Below are positions 1-9,378 of a DNA stretch of 38,269 nucleotides, one piece after another. Every line of letters begins with the position of its first letter. Position 1 is the stretch's first letter. The notes under the pieces were generated by a model. The model worked only from the letters and a program-made list of their open reading frames with translations, was not told where the DNA came from and did no database searches. This stretch comes from Akkermansiaceae bacterium (lineage in GTDB: Bacteria; Verrucomicrobiota; Verrucomicrobiia; Verrucomicrobiales; Akkermansiaceae): positions 1-38,269 of the forward strand of contig CAIVKO010000219.1 of assembly GCA_903906515.1 (NCBI GenBank), written 5' to 3'. The position numbers and the translations under genes were made by a program.

Positions 1-667
1 CATAAAGTTTTCGGTGCCAACCTGGAAACATCGGTGTAATGGAAGTCATTGATGATCAATGAGCAAATATCACGCCAACTCGCGAAAAACCTAACATTAT
101 TTTATCCCAAATGACCCTTAAGTTAGCGCCATTCGGGTCAGAGTACACGGATTAACATGTTAGGCTGCATCAGGTCCACCGGCCCAACACCTTTCCCGAA
201 GATCGTCGCTCCGCACCCTGTATCCATCCCAACGTGCTGTCACGCGTGCTGCTTGCCTGCGGGGCCAGCCGTGCCAATCCATCGGAGAACGAAGCAATCA
301 AATCTTGATCGGTTCCACCGATCTGGCAGACGTGTGACGGATGAACGAGAATCTGACCCGCCAAGCCTGCCACCGGATTTCCGGGGTGAAGGCTATGGTC
401 GGTCGGGTATCAAATCCATCCGCTCAACCGGGACAGAACGGCGGTTTTTCCGACGGATTTCTGACAAAGTCGTGTGTCGATACCTGTCATTCTGGGCAAC
501 CCGTAAAAACCAGTGACCCAAAGAATCCTATGAAATCAATAGATTACCCACCATCCGAGGGCTACCCAGCCCATCCGCCATCTTGCTTCCGTGCCTGCCC
601 TTTGTAGCTCGCAGAACGAAGAAGGACCGGAAGCTACGAATGGCAAGCCATTGAAATGCATCAGGAA
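1..667. other. Non-coding stretch with possible dispersed repeat
   Basis: I see no convincing gene here. The open frames are short, overlap on both strands and have no recognisable domain. A conceptual translation near 395-430 reads VGRVSNPS, a phrase I recall from spurious ORFs in dispersed intergenic repeats of Verrucomicrobia and Planctomycetes; that is recollection, not a search result. Two small dyads are visible: TGACCC at 112-117 with GGGTCA at 135-140, and GTAGCT at 604-609 with AGCTAC at 632-637. The second lies just before the 3' end of the leftward ankyrin gene. Confidence 0.4.
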
Positions 668-1516
668 TCAGTAGGCGAGAGCGATCAACGGGGTTGTTCC
701 CTTCGCGTCGCGGGCGTTGACCTTCGCGCCGCGCTCGATCAGAAATCGTATCGCATCGGTGTTCCCCCTGCCGCAGGCTTTTTGGAGCGGCGTTTCGTTG
801 CCTTCCGAAAGCGGCGGCCCTGTTTCGCCGTATGGGTCGCGGAGCGGAGTGTGGGTGTTTACGTCCGCTTTATGATCCAGTAGAAACGCGATAACGCCCG
901 CGTTGCCCGCGGATTGGAACAGCAGTTGGTTGGCGTAGGACTTGCGGTCGCGCAGGAGAGAGCCGTTGCCCAACAGGACTTTCACCGCATCGGTGCGACT
1001 CTCTGCGATCGCCAGATCCACCGGCAACTTGTCGCTTAAGTCACGCGCGTTGCGGTTGGCGCCGTGTTTCAGCAACCAGGCCACCGCATCCGCATGACCG
1101 TTTTCGGCGGCTTCGTGCAAGGGTGTGGCTTTCGTGTTCGACGCCACGTTGATGTCCACGCCTTTCCCAACGAGATAACGAATCATTTCCACATGCCCAT
1201 TCTCGGCGGCTTCGTGCAACGGGGATCCACCGATCTCATTCTTGATCTGAACATCCGCGCCCCGGGCAACCAGAAACTCGGTGGCCTTTAAATGCCCCGC
1301 ATTTGCCGCTTGGTGGAGCGGGCGGTCGCCCATTCTGCCGTTCTCGTTGACGTCTCCGCCCTTCCTGAGCAAATCCTCCATCATGTCGATGTCCCCCCGC
1401 GACGCAGCTCCGTGTAACGATTTGTATTCGGGATAAGGGATGCAATCATTGCATGGTAAAAGCCCGCAACCTGTCACTGCGAAAAACCATATCGCATTCA
1501 GGGCGATCCAAGGCAT
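668..1516 (-). CDS. Ankyrin-repeat lipoprotein
   Basis: The protein is built from about seven ankyrin repeats, with repeated TPLHEAAENGH-type helices and GADV/KVNA turns, so it probably mediates protein-protein contacts. I start it at the ATG at 1516 because the following residues form a short hydrophobic signal ending in a lipobox (AVTGC, Cys17), which predicts a lipid-anchored envelope protein. The frame stays open to an ATG at 1627, but those 37 extra residues would bury the signal and look non-native. The last repeats contain an insert (TPLRDPYGETG) between helices. It is monocistronic and its partner is unknown. The ankyrin assignment is firm; the start is less so. Confidence 0.8.
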   Translation of the reverse strand: MPWIALNAIWFFAVTGCGLLPCNDCIPYPEYKSLHGAASRGDIDMMEDLLRKGGDVNENGRMGDRPLHQAANAGHLKATEFLVARGADVQIKNEIGGSPLHEAAENGHVEMIRYLVGKGVDINVASNTKATPLHEAAENGHADAVAWLLKHGANRNARDLSDKLPVDLAIAESRTDAVKVLLGNGSLLRDRKSYANQLLFQSAGNAGVIAFLLDHKADVNTHTPLRDPYGETGPPLSEGNETPLQKACGRGNTDAIRFLIERGAKVNARDAKGTTPLIALAY

Positions 1517-1825
1517 CCGGTTAATGACCCGATTCAGAAGAATGCTTGGCGTTGTTTTATCCGGCACGGCTCCTGAAAGAACCGCTGGGAAAGAATCAAG
1601 GGAGGATAATACGAAATGCGGGGCCATAGGGAATGAGTGAAGTTTTGCGGTTGTCGGGCGGGTTAGAGGAAAAGCGAAAACGGGCAGATTCTAGAAAGAG
1701 CAAGTCTCGCTGTCTAGACAATCAGCGGATGGAAGCCATCCCTCCGCATTCGCAAGTTGGCGGTTGATTTCATCCGGCGTGTCCGGTCTTGACCTCATGG
1801 GAAATCCGGTGAGTCTCGTGAATTC
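1517..1825. other. Divergent intergenic region
   Basis: This region separates the leftward ankyrin lipoprotein from the rightward MFS gene, so it should carry both promoters. I see no clean -35/-10 pair. Two short palindromes, TTCTAGAA and GTCTAGAC, lie about 20 bp apart around 1690-1720 and could be protein-binding sites, but nothing else supports that. Confidence 0.3.
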
Positions 1826-3394
1826 ATGACCCTTGCCGACTCCATCACCGTTTCACTGGTCATCGGCGCACTGCTGGCGCTGGTTGGAATCATTTGGAAC
1901 TATGCCAAGGGGTTGCGCGATTGTCCTCATGATCTCTGGTTGCTCTTTGGATACAAGTTCGTGGAATACTCGGCCTACGCCGCCATGAACATGGCCGTCA
2001 CCTTGTGGTTATCCAAGGATTGCAAACTCGGTGATGTCGCGGCTGGCACCTTTATCTCCGGTTGGTCGCTCGCGCTTTCAATCATGGGGATGTTCGCGGG
2101 TGCCTTGGTCGATGCGATCGGCATTCGGAAAACCATGATCATTTCCGTGGTATTCCTGATTTTTTCGCGGCTCGTCTTCTCCTTTGTCACCAATCCTACG
2201 TTAGCTTTCATCTTCGGTTTTATGCCGCTGGCGGTTGGATTCGCCATCGTGGCGCCTGTTATCTCGGTGGCCATCAAACGCTACACCACCAAGGAAGGCA
2301 GCGCCTTGGGATTCGGCTTGTTTTATGTGATCATGAACATGGGTTATGCGGTCGGCGGATTTTTCTTCGACTGGATACGCAATACACTCGGCAGCAGGGA
2401 TGCGGCAGGGAAGATGCTCGATGAAAATGCCGGGATGTACATGATCGGTCATCATTTCACCACCTATCAGATGATCTTTGTGGTGGGCCTGGCCGCCACC
2501 ATGATCAGCCTGATCATCACATGGTACATCCGGGACGGTGTGGAAATGACCGATGAGGGCGAAGTCGTGGTTAGTCCCACGGAAACCCACGGCACCGTGG
2601 GCGAGGCCATCCGCAAGGGGGCGACCGACACATTCAAGCTGATCGGCGAAACTTTTACCGAGCGGTTTTTCTGGATCTACATGGGACTGCTCACGATGAC
2701 GCTTTTTGTCAGGTTCGTATTTTTCCATTTCCACTACACCTTTCCAAAATACGGAATCCGTGTGTTAGGTGAGGGAGCTCAAATTGGCACCATCTATGGC
2801 GTGCTCAATCCGGTGCTTATTGTTTTCCTCGTGCCGTTGGTGGCTTATTTCACCAAGAAAACCAGTTCTTACAAGATGATGATCTGGGGATCGGCCATCT
2901 CCTCGCTTTCCTGCTTCATTGCCGTCCTGCCTCCCGCATGGTTCACAGGTTGGACTGACTCGGTGATGGGTGAACTCGTCTTCATCAAGGCCCTCGGCTT
3001 GGCTCCTGATATGAAAACCCTTCTAACGTCTCCGCCCATTCCCGAGTATTGGACGCTCATTGTTTTCATCACCGTCTTCACCATCGGTGAGGCCATCTGG
3101 TCTCCCCGGTTGATGCAATTCACGGCGGAAGTCGCGCCCAAGGGCAAGGAGGGGACTTACATCGCGCTTTCGGTATTGCCGTTTTTTCTCGCGAAATTCG
3201 TGGTCGGCCCGATGTCGGGCATGTTGCTCGCCGCCTACACGCCGGTGGATGCGGCCGGAAAAGCGCTTTCCAGTTACCCTAACCACCACATGGTCTGGGT
3301 CTGGATCGGTGGGATGGCCGTTCTCTCACCCATCGGCCTGCTGGTTTTCCGCAAGTGGTTCCTCAAAAATACCGAGCATCATGAATCCGCGTGA
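1826..3394 (+). CDS. MFS-type permease (possibly peptide-transporter-like)
   Basis: This is a 522-residue polytopic membrane protein with about 12-13 hydrophobic segments. The N-terminal half has the layout of major-facilitator proteins: paired helices around residues 60-90, a short basic loop (DAIGIRKT), and a Gly-rich helix near 165-180 (ALGFGLFYVIMNMGYAVGG) resembling the POT/peptide-MFS subgroup. A cytoplasmic loop of about 50 residues rich in Glu and Thr follows helix 6. The substrate cannot be read from sequence. It converges with the YmdB gene, leaving a 20-bp gap. No strong ribosome-binding site precedes the ATG. Confidence 0.8.
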   Translation: MTLADSITVSLVIGALLALVGIIWNYAKGLRDCPHDLWLLFGYKFVEYSAYAAMNMAVTLWLSKDCKLGDVAAGTFISGWSLALSIMGMFAGALVDAIGIRKTMIISVVFLIFSRLVFSFVTNPTLAFIFGFMPLAVGFAIVAPVISVAIKRYTTKEGSALGFGLFYVIMNMGYAVGGFFFDWIRNTLGSRDAAGKMLDENAGMYMIGHHFTTYQMIFVVGLAATMISLIITWYIRDGVEMTDEGEVVVSPTETHGTVGEAIRKGATDTFKLIGETFTERFFWIYMGLLTMTLFVRFVFFHFHYTFPKYGIRVLGEGAQIGTIYGVLNPVLIVFLVPLVAYFTKKTSSYKMMIWGSAISSLSCFIAVLPPAWFTGWTDSVMGELVFIKALGLAPDMKTLLTSPPIPEYWTLIVFITVFTIGEAIWSPRLMQFTAEVAPKGKEGTYIALSVLPFFLAKFVVGPMSGMLLAAYTPVDAAGKALSSYPNHHMVWVWIGGMAVLSPIGLLVFRKWFLKNTEHHESA

Positions 3395-3414
3395 TCCAGC
3401 GGGGGGGCATTCTC

Positions 3415-4212
3415 TCATTCCGGTAGCAAGAGCGAAAGCCTGCGGATCTCCAGGCACGCTCCGGTTTCCGCATCCACATCCACGATCGCTCCGCACAGAC
3501 GGACCGGGCCCTTGGCGATGGGGAAGCGCGTGGGCATTCCGGATTTGAAGCGCCAGAGCACGGAATCGATGCTGCGCCCGAGAATCGACTCCTCCGGTCC
3601 GCACATCCCGGCGTCGGTCAGGTAGCCGGTGCCGCCGGGGAAAATCGTTTCGTCCGCGGTTTGCACGTGAGTGTGCGTGCCGAACACCGCTGAGACTTTG
3701 CCATCGAGCATCCGACCCATGGCGATCTTCTCACTCGTGGTTTCCGCGTGCATATCGACGATGATCGGCCCCACGCCATCCGCCCGCAGGCGTTCGGCTT
3801 CTTTTTCCGCAGCGATGTATGGGTTTTCGAGCGGCGGTTGAATGAACGAGCGTCCCTGCACCTGCATGACTGCCACGCGGCCTTTGGCGGTTTCCAGCAC
3901 GACGCTGCCGTTGCCAGGCGTGCCATCGAGATAATTGAGCGGCCGCAACAAGCGCGGTTCGGTCGGGAAATAATCGACGATTTCCTGCTGGTCCCAGACG
4001 TGGTCGCCGGTGGTGATGACGGCGGCTCCGGCGCGCAGCAGGTCGATGGAGATTTTCGGGGTGATGCCTTTTCCGCCTGCGGAGTTTTCGCCGTTGACGA
4101 TGATAAAATCCAGGCCTTCGGACTGTTTAAGGATCGGCAACTGTTCGATCACGGCCTTTCGCCCGGGTTCGCCCACAATATCGCCCAGAAACATGATTCG
4201 GATCGTTGACAT
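3415..4212 (-). CDS. ymdB: YmdB-family metallophosphoesterase
   Basis: The 265-residue product matches the TIGR00282/YmdB family of di-metal phosphoesterases, characterised in Bacillus as cyclic-nucleotide phosphodiesterases. Metal-binding motifs appear in family order: FLGDIVG near the N-terminus, VNGENSAGGKG, TTGDHVWD, DMHAETTSEK, and GTHTHVQTAD followed by DAGMCGP. I start at the ATG at 4212 because MSTIRIMFLGDIVGEPGR is the usual beginning of the family. The frame stays open upstream to 4329, but that would overlap the divergent amidase. The substrate is uncertain. The neighbouring cyclase block makes a role in 2',3'- or 3',5'-cyclic nucleotide turnover conceivable, but that is inference. 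Confidence 0.9.
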   Translation of the reverse strand: MSTIRIMFLGDIVGEPGRKAVIEQLPILKQSEGLDFIIVNGENSAGGKGITPKISIDLLRAGAAVITTGDHVWDQQEIVDYFPTEPRLLRPLNYLDGTPGNGSVVLETAKGRVAVMQVQGRSFIQPPLENPYIAAEKEAERLRADGVGPIIVDMHAETTSEKIAMGRMLDGKVSAVFGTHTHVQTADETIFPGGTGYLTDAGMCGPEESILGRSIDSVLWRFKSGMPTRFPIAKGPVRLCGAIVDVDAETGACLEIRRLSLLLPE

Positions 4213-4291
4213 AACAAATGATGGGAGTTGATTTGAACTCACCGCGCACAAGTTCCACATTTTGCCACCCGCCGACAAACCATTTTCCCAA

Positions 4292-5602
4292 ATGCCTTCA
4301 TCCATCAAATGCATCCTGGCCCTGGGCATCGTGCTCGAATTGGTGGCCGGCGTCTGGATTTACCTGTCAAAAGACTGTGACATACCGCCCGATCCACCAG
4401 CGCCAGTGTGGGGAAATTCGCCGTCGCCGTCGTCGGATCTTTCGGTGCTTGGCGAGATTCCGGATTGGTCGAAGTTGGAGCGATTTCAGGATACGATCAC
4501 CCGCGCGGATTTTGAAAATTTGCTCACTACCGTGTTTACGACGGGCGACGGCTGGAAGAGCTACATCGAAATCAATGATGCCGGTGCTCGCATCGTGACT
4601 GGGGCGGAGGCTTCCTCCGGCGTTGTTTTCCTTCGTTTTTCCGCTCCTGGAACCCACAAGACCGCGCCACGTCATTGGAAAACCGCGGCAGAACTTCCTC
4701 CCGCGCCGAAGGATAAACCGCTTCTTGGCCTGCGCGTCGCCATCGACCCCGGGCACATCGGCGGAAAATGGGCGCAGATCGAGGAGCGCTGGTTCAAGAC
4801 TCGTGATGGAGCGGTCATTTGCGAGGGTGACATGACATTGCTCGTGGCCAAACTCCTCAAGCCGCGGTTGGAGGCTCTCGGAGCCACAGTTTCGCTCGTG
4901 CGCGAGCGCAACGAACCAGTCACCGCGCTGCGTCCGGATTCTCTGCTAGACGCCGCCCGCGAGTCCGATCCATCCGTGACTCAGCCGGAAGATCTCCGGA
5001 AACTCGCCGAGCGCTTGTTTTACCGCACAGCGGAAATCCGCGCCCGCGCCGAACTCGTCAATGGGACGCTAAAACCCGATCTGGTGCTCTGCCTCCATTT
5101 TAATGCGGATCCGTGGGGTTCTCCGGACCTGCCCATGCTCGTCAAGCGCAACCATCTTCACCTGCTGGTGAATGGTGCCTACACCCATGAGGAGGTGTCA
5201 CTCGCCGACCAACGGTTTTCGATGCTGGAAAAACTGCTAGATCACACCCATGAGGAGGAGGTGCGTATCGGGACTTCTGTTGCGGATACCTTCGCAACTA
5301 TCAGCGGCCTGCCGCCATACTCCTATCCCGAGGGCGCGACCAACGCCCGCTCCGTGAACGGGAATCCCTATCTTTGGGCGCGCAATCTGTTAGCCAACCG
5401 GCTATACGCCTGTCCGGTTATCTTCATGGAACCCTATGTGATGAACTCGACTATCGACAGCCCCCGTCTCGCCGCCGGCGACTATGACGGTACCCGAGAG
5501 ATCAACGGCAGGTTTCTACCATCGATTTTCCGTGAGTATGTCGATGCCTTGAGCCGGGGTTTGGCCGGTTACTACGCCGCAAACCGCCGGACCGTGCCAT
5601 GA
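4292..5602 (+). CDS. N-acetylmuramoyl-L-alanine amidase (Amidase_3)
   Basis: This is a periplasmic zinc amidase that would cleave the bond between MurNAc and the stem peptide. The zinc ligands of the Amidase_3 fold are visible: AIDPGHIGG, the Glu in ICEGDMTLLVAKLL, and the His in LVLCLHFNAD. A late Glu in FMEPYVMNS fits the catalytic position. I prefer the ATG at 4292, which directly begins a hydrophobic signal or anchor (about residues 5-25), over the ATG at 4262. The protein has an N-terminal extension of roughly 140 residues before the catalytic domain and an insert after the NAD motif. Its stop overlaps the uvrC start by 4 bp (ATGA), so the two are translationally coupled. Confidence 0.88.
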   Translation: MPSSIKCILALGIVLELVAGVWIYLSKDCDIPPDPPAPVWGNSPSPSSDLSVLGEIPDWSKLERFQDTITRADFENLLTTVFTTGDGWKSYIEINDAGARIVTGAEASSGVVFLRFSAPGTHKTAPRHWKTAAELPPAPKDKPLLGLRVAIDPGHIGGKWAQIEERWFKTRDGAVICEGDMTLLVAKLLKPRLEALGATVSLVRERNEPVTALRPDSLLDAARESDPSVTQPEDLRKLAERLFYRTAEIRARAELVNGTLKPDLVLCLHFNADPWGSPDLPMLVKRNHLHLLVNGAYTHEEVSLADQRFSMLEKLLDHTHEEEVRIGTSVADTFATISGLPPYSYPEGATNARSVNGNPYLWARNLLANRLYACPVIFMEPYVMNSTIDSPRLAAGDYDGTREINGRFLPSIFREYVDALSRGLAGYYAANRRTVP

Positions 5603-7155
5603 ACGCACCGGATTTCAGAGCAAAACTCCGCGAGGTGCCCCACCAGCCGGGGATTTACCTGATGAAGGATCGTCTCGGATCGATCATCTACGTCGGCAAG
5701 GCGCGTGATTTGAAAAAACGATTGTCATCGTACTTCATGGCCTCTCAGAAAATGCGGGCCAGCATCAAGACCCGCGCGTTGATCGATTCGATCCATGATT
5801 TCGAATTCCACACCGTGCGCAACGAGGAGGAATCCTTGTTGTTGGAAGGCAAGCTCATCAAGGACTACCGCCCGCGCTACAATGTGGCCTTCCGCGATGA
5901 CAAGCGGTTTTTGTTAGCGAAAATCCGGCTTGCCGATCCATGGCCGCGATTTTCCACCACCCGCATGAAAAAGGACGATGGCTCGCGCTACTTCGGGCCG
6001 TTCCCGCATTCCAGCGCGTTGCACCATACGCTGGAATGGCTGAACCGCGGTCTCGGCCTGCGTGTCTGCCGGCCCGTCAACCCGGGCGAGGCGGACTACC
6101 TTCACTGCAATGCGGACATCATCCGCAACTGCTCGGCCCCCTGCATCGGACGGATCACCCGCGAGGAATATCTGGATCGCATCGCGGAGGCTTGCCGGAT
6201 TCTCGAAGGGAAGGGGAGACGGGAATTATTTGACCAATTGCGCGATGACATGCGGGCGGCTGCGGAAAAACTCGATTTCGAAAAAGCCGCGACGCTGCGG
6301 GATGTCCTGCAGAATCTCGAAAAGACGCTCTCTCCCACCCGCCAGTTCAGCCGCGGGCGCGGCGTGCCGACCACCGTGAAACCCACCGAGGACCTGGCGG
6401 AACTCGGCGAGGAGCTCCACCTCGCCGGACCGCCGCGCGTAATGGAATGTTTCGATATCTCGAATGTCTCGTCCAACCACATCGTCGCATCGATGGTGCG
6501 CTTCACCGATGGTCTGCCGGATAACCAAAACTACCGTCGTTATCGCATCCGCACGGTCGAGGGGCAGGACGACTTCGCTTCGATGGCTGAGGTGATCCGC
6601 AGACGGTATTCGCGTATTCTGCTGGAAAACGTTGCCGCGAATCCTGATGTGGAAATGTCCCAGGAGGATCCGCTTGAAACCCAGCGCCGCCTTGCCCGCG
6701 AAGGCCGCGCGAAAATCGTGCTGCCCGACCTCATCATTGTCGATGGCGGCAAGGGCCAGCTTGGCATGGCGGTTAGAGAACTCAATGCGCTGGGCCTGCA
6801 CGATCTGCCGGTGGTTGGTCTCGCCAAGCAGCATGAGGAGGTTTTCATCCCCGGTCGCGCCGAGTCGATCCGCATTCCGCACGACCGTGGTGCGCTCAAA
6901 TTGCTCCAGCGCATCCGCGACGAGGCCCACCGCTTCGCCAATGGCTACAACGCCTTGCTCTACCGCCGCCGGATGCGCGAAAGCCTGCTGGACGAATGCC
7001 CCGGCATGTCACCTAACAAAAAGCAGCGGCTGCTCGAAAAATTCGGCAGTGTCGCCCGCATCAAGACCGCCACGGCGGAGGACATCGCATCAATCCCCGG
7101 GATTTCGAAAAATGCCGCGGAGGTCATTCTGGAGTTTCTGCACCGCGACGGGTGA
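5599..7155 (+). CDS. uvrC: Excinuclease ABC subunit C
   Basis: UvrC makes both incisions in nucleotide-excision repair after recruitment by UvrB. Domains in order: a GIY-YIG nuclease at about 15-95 (PGIYLMKD, YVGKARDLKKRL), a Cys-containing segment at about 165-185, a UVR UvrB-binding helix pair near 205-240, an RNase H-like nuclease from about 275 with MECFDISN, IIVDGGKGQL and RDEAHRFANGYN, and a C-terminal helix-hairpin-helix pair (LDECPGMSPNKK, IASIPGISKNAAE). All catalytic motifs are present, although the protein (518 residues) is shorter than the usual ~600. It is coupled to the upstream amidase by an ATGA overlap. Confidence 0.97.
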   Translation: MNAPDFRAKLREVPHQPGIYLMKDRLGSIIYVGKARDLKKRLSSYFMASQKMRASIKTRALIDSIHDFEFHTVRNEEESLLLEGKLIKDYRPRYNVAFRDDKRFLLAKIRLADPWPRFSTTRMKKDDGSRYFGPFPHSSALHHTLEWLNRGLGLRVCRPVNPGEADYLHCNADIIRNCSAPCIGRITREEYLDRIAEACRILEGKGRRELFDQLRDDMRAAAEKLDFEKAATLRDVLQNLEKTLSPTRQFSRGRGVPTTVKPTEDLAELGEELHLAGPPRVMECFDISNVSSNHIVASMVRFTDGLPDNQNYRRYRIRTVEGQDDFASMAEVIRRRYSRILLENVAANPDVEMSQEDPLETQRRLAREGRAKIVLPDLIIVDGGKGQLGMAVRELNALGLHDLPVVGLAKQHEEVFIPGRAESIRIPHDRGALKLLQRIRDEAHRFANGYNALLYRRRMRESLLDECPGMSPNKKQRLLEKFGSVARIKTATAEDIASIPGISKNAAEVILEFLHRDG

Positions 7156-7175
7156 GGATCTGTCGTAGGAGTCAT

Positions 7176-7207
7176 GAGCGCCTCAATCCGCCGCTCCTTG
7201 ATTTTTT
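7176..7207 (+). terminator. Possible uvrC terminator
   Basis: A short stem, GAGCG at 7176-7180 with CGCTC at 7192-7196, is followed by a run of six T about 7 bp later. The loop is long (11 nt) and the stem short, so this is only a candidate. A second perfect 6-bp hairpin (GTATCC 7213-7218 / GGATAC 7226-7231) lies just downstream with no T-run. Confidence 0.3.
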
Positions 7208-7279
7208 GTCCTGTATCCAATTGGAGGATACCCGAGAATTGAAGCTTGCCACCGAGCACCTCATCTTCACTATTTAGTC

Positions 7280-8848
7280 GTGACTCGTGCCATCATCCAA
7301 CTGTCTCTCGTCCTGCTGGCCCAGGTTGGGTTCGCCGCAGACATGACCTCGGTCGAGGTGACGCGCGTGCTCACCCAAGCCATTTCCCGAGCGCAGATCA
7401 TTGAACCCCAAGCCGTCATCGCGGTGGTGGATCGTGAGGGATTCGTGCTCGGTGTCTGGAGCGTGGACAACGCCCCCACGGCCAACGCCGTGCAGGATGC
7501 CATCACCAAAGCCGGTACTGCTGCCTTTCTGAGTAGCGACCAGAACGCCTTCACTTCGCGCACGGCCGGCTTCATCGTGCAGCAGCATTTTCCGCCCGGA
7601 ATTAAAAATCGCCCGAACGGCCCGCTCGTCGGGGTGAACTTTTCAAACCTTTCGTTCACCGACGTGAACCGCTTCAAAAATCCGAACGTCGGTTACGTTG
7701 CCGACTTCACCAGCGGCACCAATGGTGCGGCCATTGCAGGTCCGGCTCCCTTGACCGGTCTCGCCGGATCACCCGGTGGAGTGCCGCTTTTTCGTGCCGG
7801 ACAATTGATCGGCGGCGTGGGCGTGGCTGGCCAGACCCGTGCGCCTGCGGTCAGTCCTTTTTCGGCTTTGGCCGATATCCAGACTCAGAGCCTGCAACGC
7901 TACGACCCGGATGAAGACGTGGCTCTCGCCGGTCAGATCGGCTTTCAACCGAGCTCCAAAATTTTTGGATCCTATGTGTTGATCGATGGCATCCGCGTTC
8001 CTTATGTGGTGGGCACCACACGGCTTGGCAATGTGCAAGCGCTCGGTTCGGTCGGCGGCAGTGTTGCGCCTTACGTCGTCGTGGATTCTCCAGTCGTCGC
8101 CTATCCAACTAACACTTTTGGAGGGCAAGTTTGCGAGATTCGCGCGCCCATCATTTCGGATCCCGTGGGAGGTGTCCTCAATGGCCAACCCCGCCTGACC
8201 TCGGTCGAGGTGGCCACGATTCTTTCCCAAGCTTCGGCCCGTGCGAAAATCACCCGCGCCGGCATTCGTTTGCCAGCCGGAAAGGCGGCGCAAACATTCA
8301 TCACGGTGGTCAATAATCCCGCGTTGCCCAACACGGCGCCCGCCATCCTGGGCACCATTCGGACACCGGGCGCGACCCTTTTCAGTTGGGATGTGGCGGC
8401 CCAGAAGGCGCGCACGGCGGTTTTCTTTTCCAATGAGACGCGGGCCTTCTCGTCGCGCACGGTGGGTTTTCTCTCGCAGCAGTTTTATCCACCGGGCATC
8501 GCCAATACCGCGCCGGGTCCATTCTACAGCTTGCAGGAACAATATTCGTTGCTGCCGGTGGGAGTGAAAAATCCTTTGAATGGCGTGGAGTTGACCAGCG
8601 CGCTCGCGGTGCCCAATCCTTATCTGCCCAATGGCATTACGATTTTTCCCGGAGGCTTTCCCCTCTACCGCAATGGGGTGATGATCGGCGCGATCGGCGT
8701 CAGTGGCGACGGCATCGATCAAGATGACATCATTGCCGCAGCGGGCACCGTTGGTTTTGTCGCGCCGGAGGCTATTCGCGCCGATCAGCAGCAATATAAA
8801 GGTGCGCGACTGCCATACGCCAAGTTTCCGCGGAACCCGGATTTGTAA
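7280..8848 (+). CDS. Secreted double GlcG/HbpS-domain protein
   Basis: The protein has a Sec signal ending near FAA at residue 20. It is followed by two copies of the GlcG/HbpS (DUF336) fold, roughly 22-260 and 285-515. Each copy starts with the same phrase, (M/L)TSVEV..(V/I)L(T/S)QA..RA.I, and each contains a S(S)RT.GF..QQ.(F/Y)PPGI element, so the gene arose by internal duplication. HbpS-type proteins bind haem or cobalamin-like ligands, but the ligand here is unknown. The start is a GTG at 7280, chosen because it directly precedes the signal. Given the haem-protein-rich surroundings, a haem-related role is possible but not shown. Confidence 0.8.
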   Translation: MTRAIIQLSLVLLAQVGFAADMTSVEVTRVLTQAISRAQIIEPQAVIAVVDREGFVLGVWSVDNAPTANAVQDAITKAGTAAFLSSDQNAFTSRTAGFIVQQHFPPGIKNRPNGPLVGVNFSNLSFTDVNRFKNPNVGYVADFTSGTNGAAIAGPAPLTGLAGSPGGVPLFRAGQLIGGVGVAGQTRAPAVSPFSALADIQTQSLQRYDPDEDVALAGQIGFQPSSKIFGSYVLIDGIRVPYVVGTTRLGNVQALGSVGGSVAPYVVVDSPVVAYPTNTFGGQVCEIRAPIISDPVGGVLNGQPRLTSVEVATILSQASARAKITRAGIRLPAGKAAQTFITVVNNPALPNTAPAILGTIRTPGATLFSWDVAAQKARTAVFFSNETRAFSSRTVGFLSQQFYPPGIANTAPGPFYSLQEQYSLLPVGVKNPLNGVELTSALAVPNPYLPNGITIFPGGFPLYRNGVMIGAIGVSGDGIDQDDIIAAAGTVGFVAPEAIRADQQQYKGARLPYAKFPRNPDL

Positions 8849-8868
8849 CATGGAAGTGAGGTGAATTA

Positions 8869-8986
8869 CGTGGCTGCGGCGACCCCGCCGCAGACCGTGA
8901 CGGTAGCGTCTCGCTGCCGTGTCAGGGCGTTTTTTCTTGCGGCGGGACGCCACAATGACGGCCTGCCGCGAGACGCGTCAGCCACG
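8869..8986. repeat. Multi-hairpin intergenic element with terminal inverted repeats
   Basis: The ends are perfect 8-bp inverted repeats, CGTGGCTG at 8869-8876 and CAGCCACG at 8979-8986. Inside lie further stems: CTGCGGCG (8874-8881) with CGCCGCAG (8886-8893), ACGGTAGCG with CGCTGCCGT around a 3-nt loop (about 8899-8919, one wobble), and GGCGT with ACGCC around 8926-8952. The motifs GCGTCTCGC, GCGACCCCGCC and GGCGGGACGCC recur as variants on both strands. This looks like a dispersed REP/MITE-type element or a structured RNA, not coding sequence. It lies between the GlcG gene and the 3' end of the cyclase-side operon. Confidence 0.6.
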
Positions 8987-9018
8987 ATTACGGCCACCAG
9001 CCTGAAAAATTTCCTGAC

Positions 9019-9378
9019 TCAGTTGGCAGGGATCATGCCGTAAGTCAGCACGATCACATAGGCCAATTTGCAAGCGATATGGAGACACTGGTCGGTGACG
9101 TATCCAAATTTGCCTTCGCCTTTTCCGAGATCGATCAGCCAATGCAAACAAAGTTCTGTGGCACCGAGGGTCGCGCTGCCCGAGACGAGCCATACTCCGC
9201 CGGCTTGGACGAGCGAATGGGCAGATAGTGAAATGATCCATTCCGAGAATGTTCCCGCCTGATCCCGGCATTTCATGCGGGCCAGATAGTCTCCCTGAAG
9301 CGGAAAGTCCGCGAGCGCATGTGCGATTGCGAAAGCGAAAAACAGGGCGAAGGGGCCGGAGTGGGAGAGGATGTTCAT
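9019..9378 (-). CDS. DUF3307-family small membrane protein
   Basis: This is a 119-residue protein with about four hydrophobic helices. The N-terminal segment carries AHALADFPLQGDYLARMK, which matches the conserved core of DUF3307 membrane proteins. A second conserved-looking segment, LCLHWLIDLGKGEGKFGYVTDQ, resembles the family's HxxxD region. Its function is unknown. The start codon overlaps the stop of the upstream cNMP-domain gene (ATGA at 9375-9378), so it is the third gene of a cyclase/cNMP-domain/DUF3307 operon and may act in the same membrane signalling process. Confidence 0.75.
   Translation of the reverse strand: MNILSHSGPFALFFAFAIAHALADFPLQGDYLARMKCRDQAGTFSEWIISLSAHSLVQAGGVWLVSGSATLGATELCLHWLIDLGKGEGKFGYVTDQCLHIACKLAYVIVLTYGMIPAN

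Noticed and set aside
157..607. Two overlapping rightward frames of 119 and 88 codons
   Set aside because: No ribosome-binding site, low-complexity composition and junk-like translation containing a phrase I associate with intergenic repeats.
7769..8953. Long open frame (394 codons) antisense to the GlcG/HbpS-domain gene
   Set aside because: It mirrors the codon bias of the sense gene, shows no domain, and the sense protein has a signal peptide and two clear duplicated domains.
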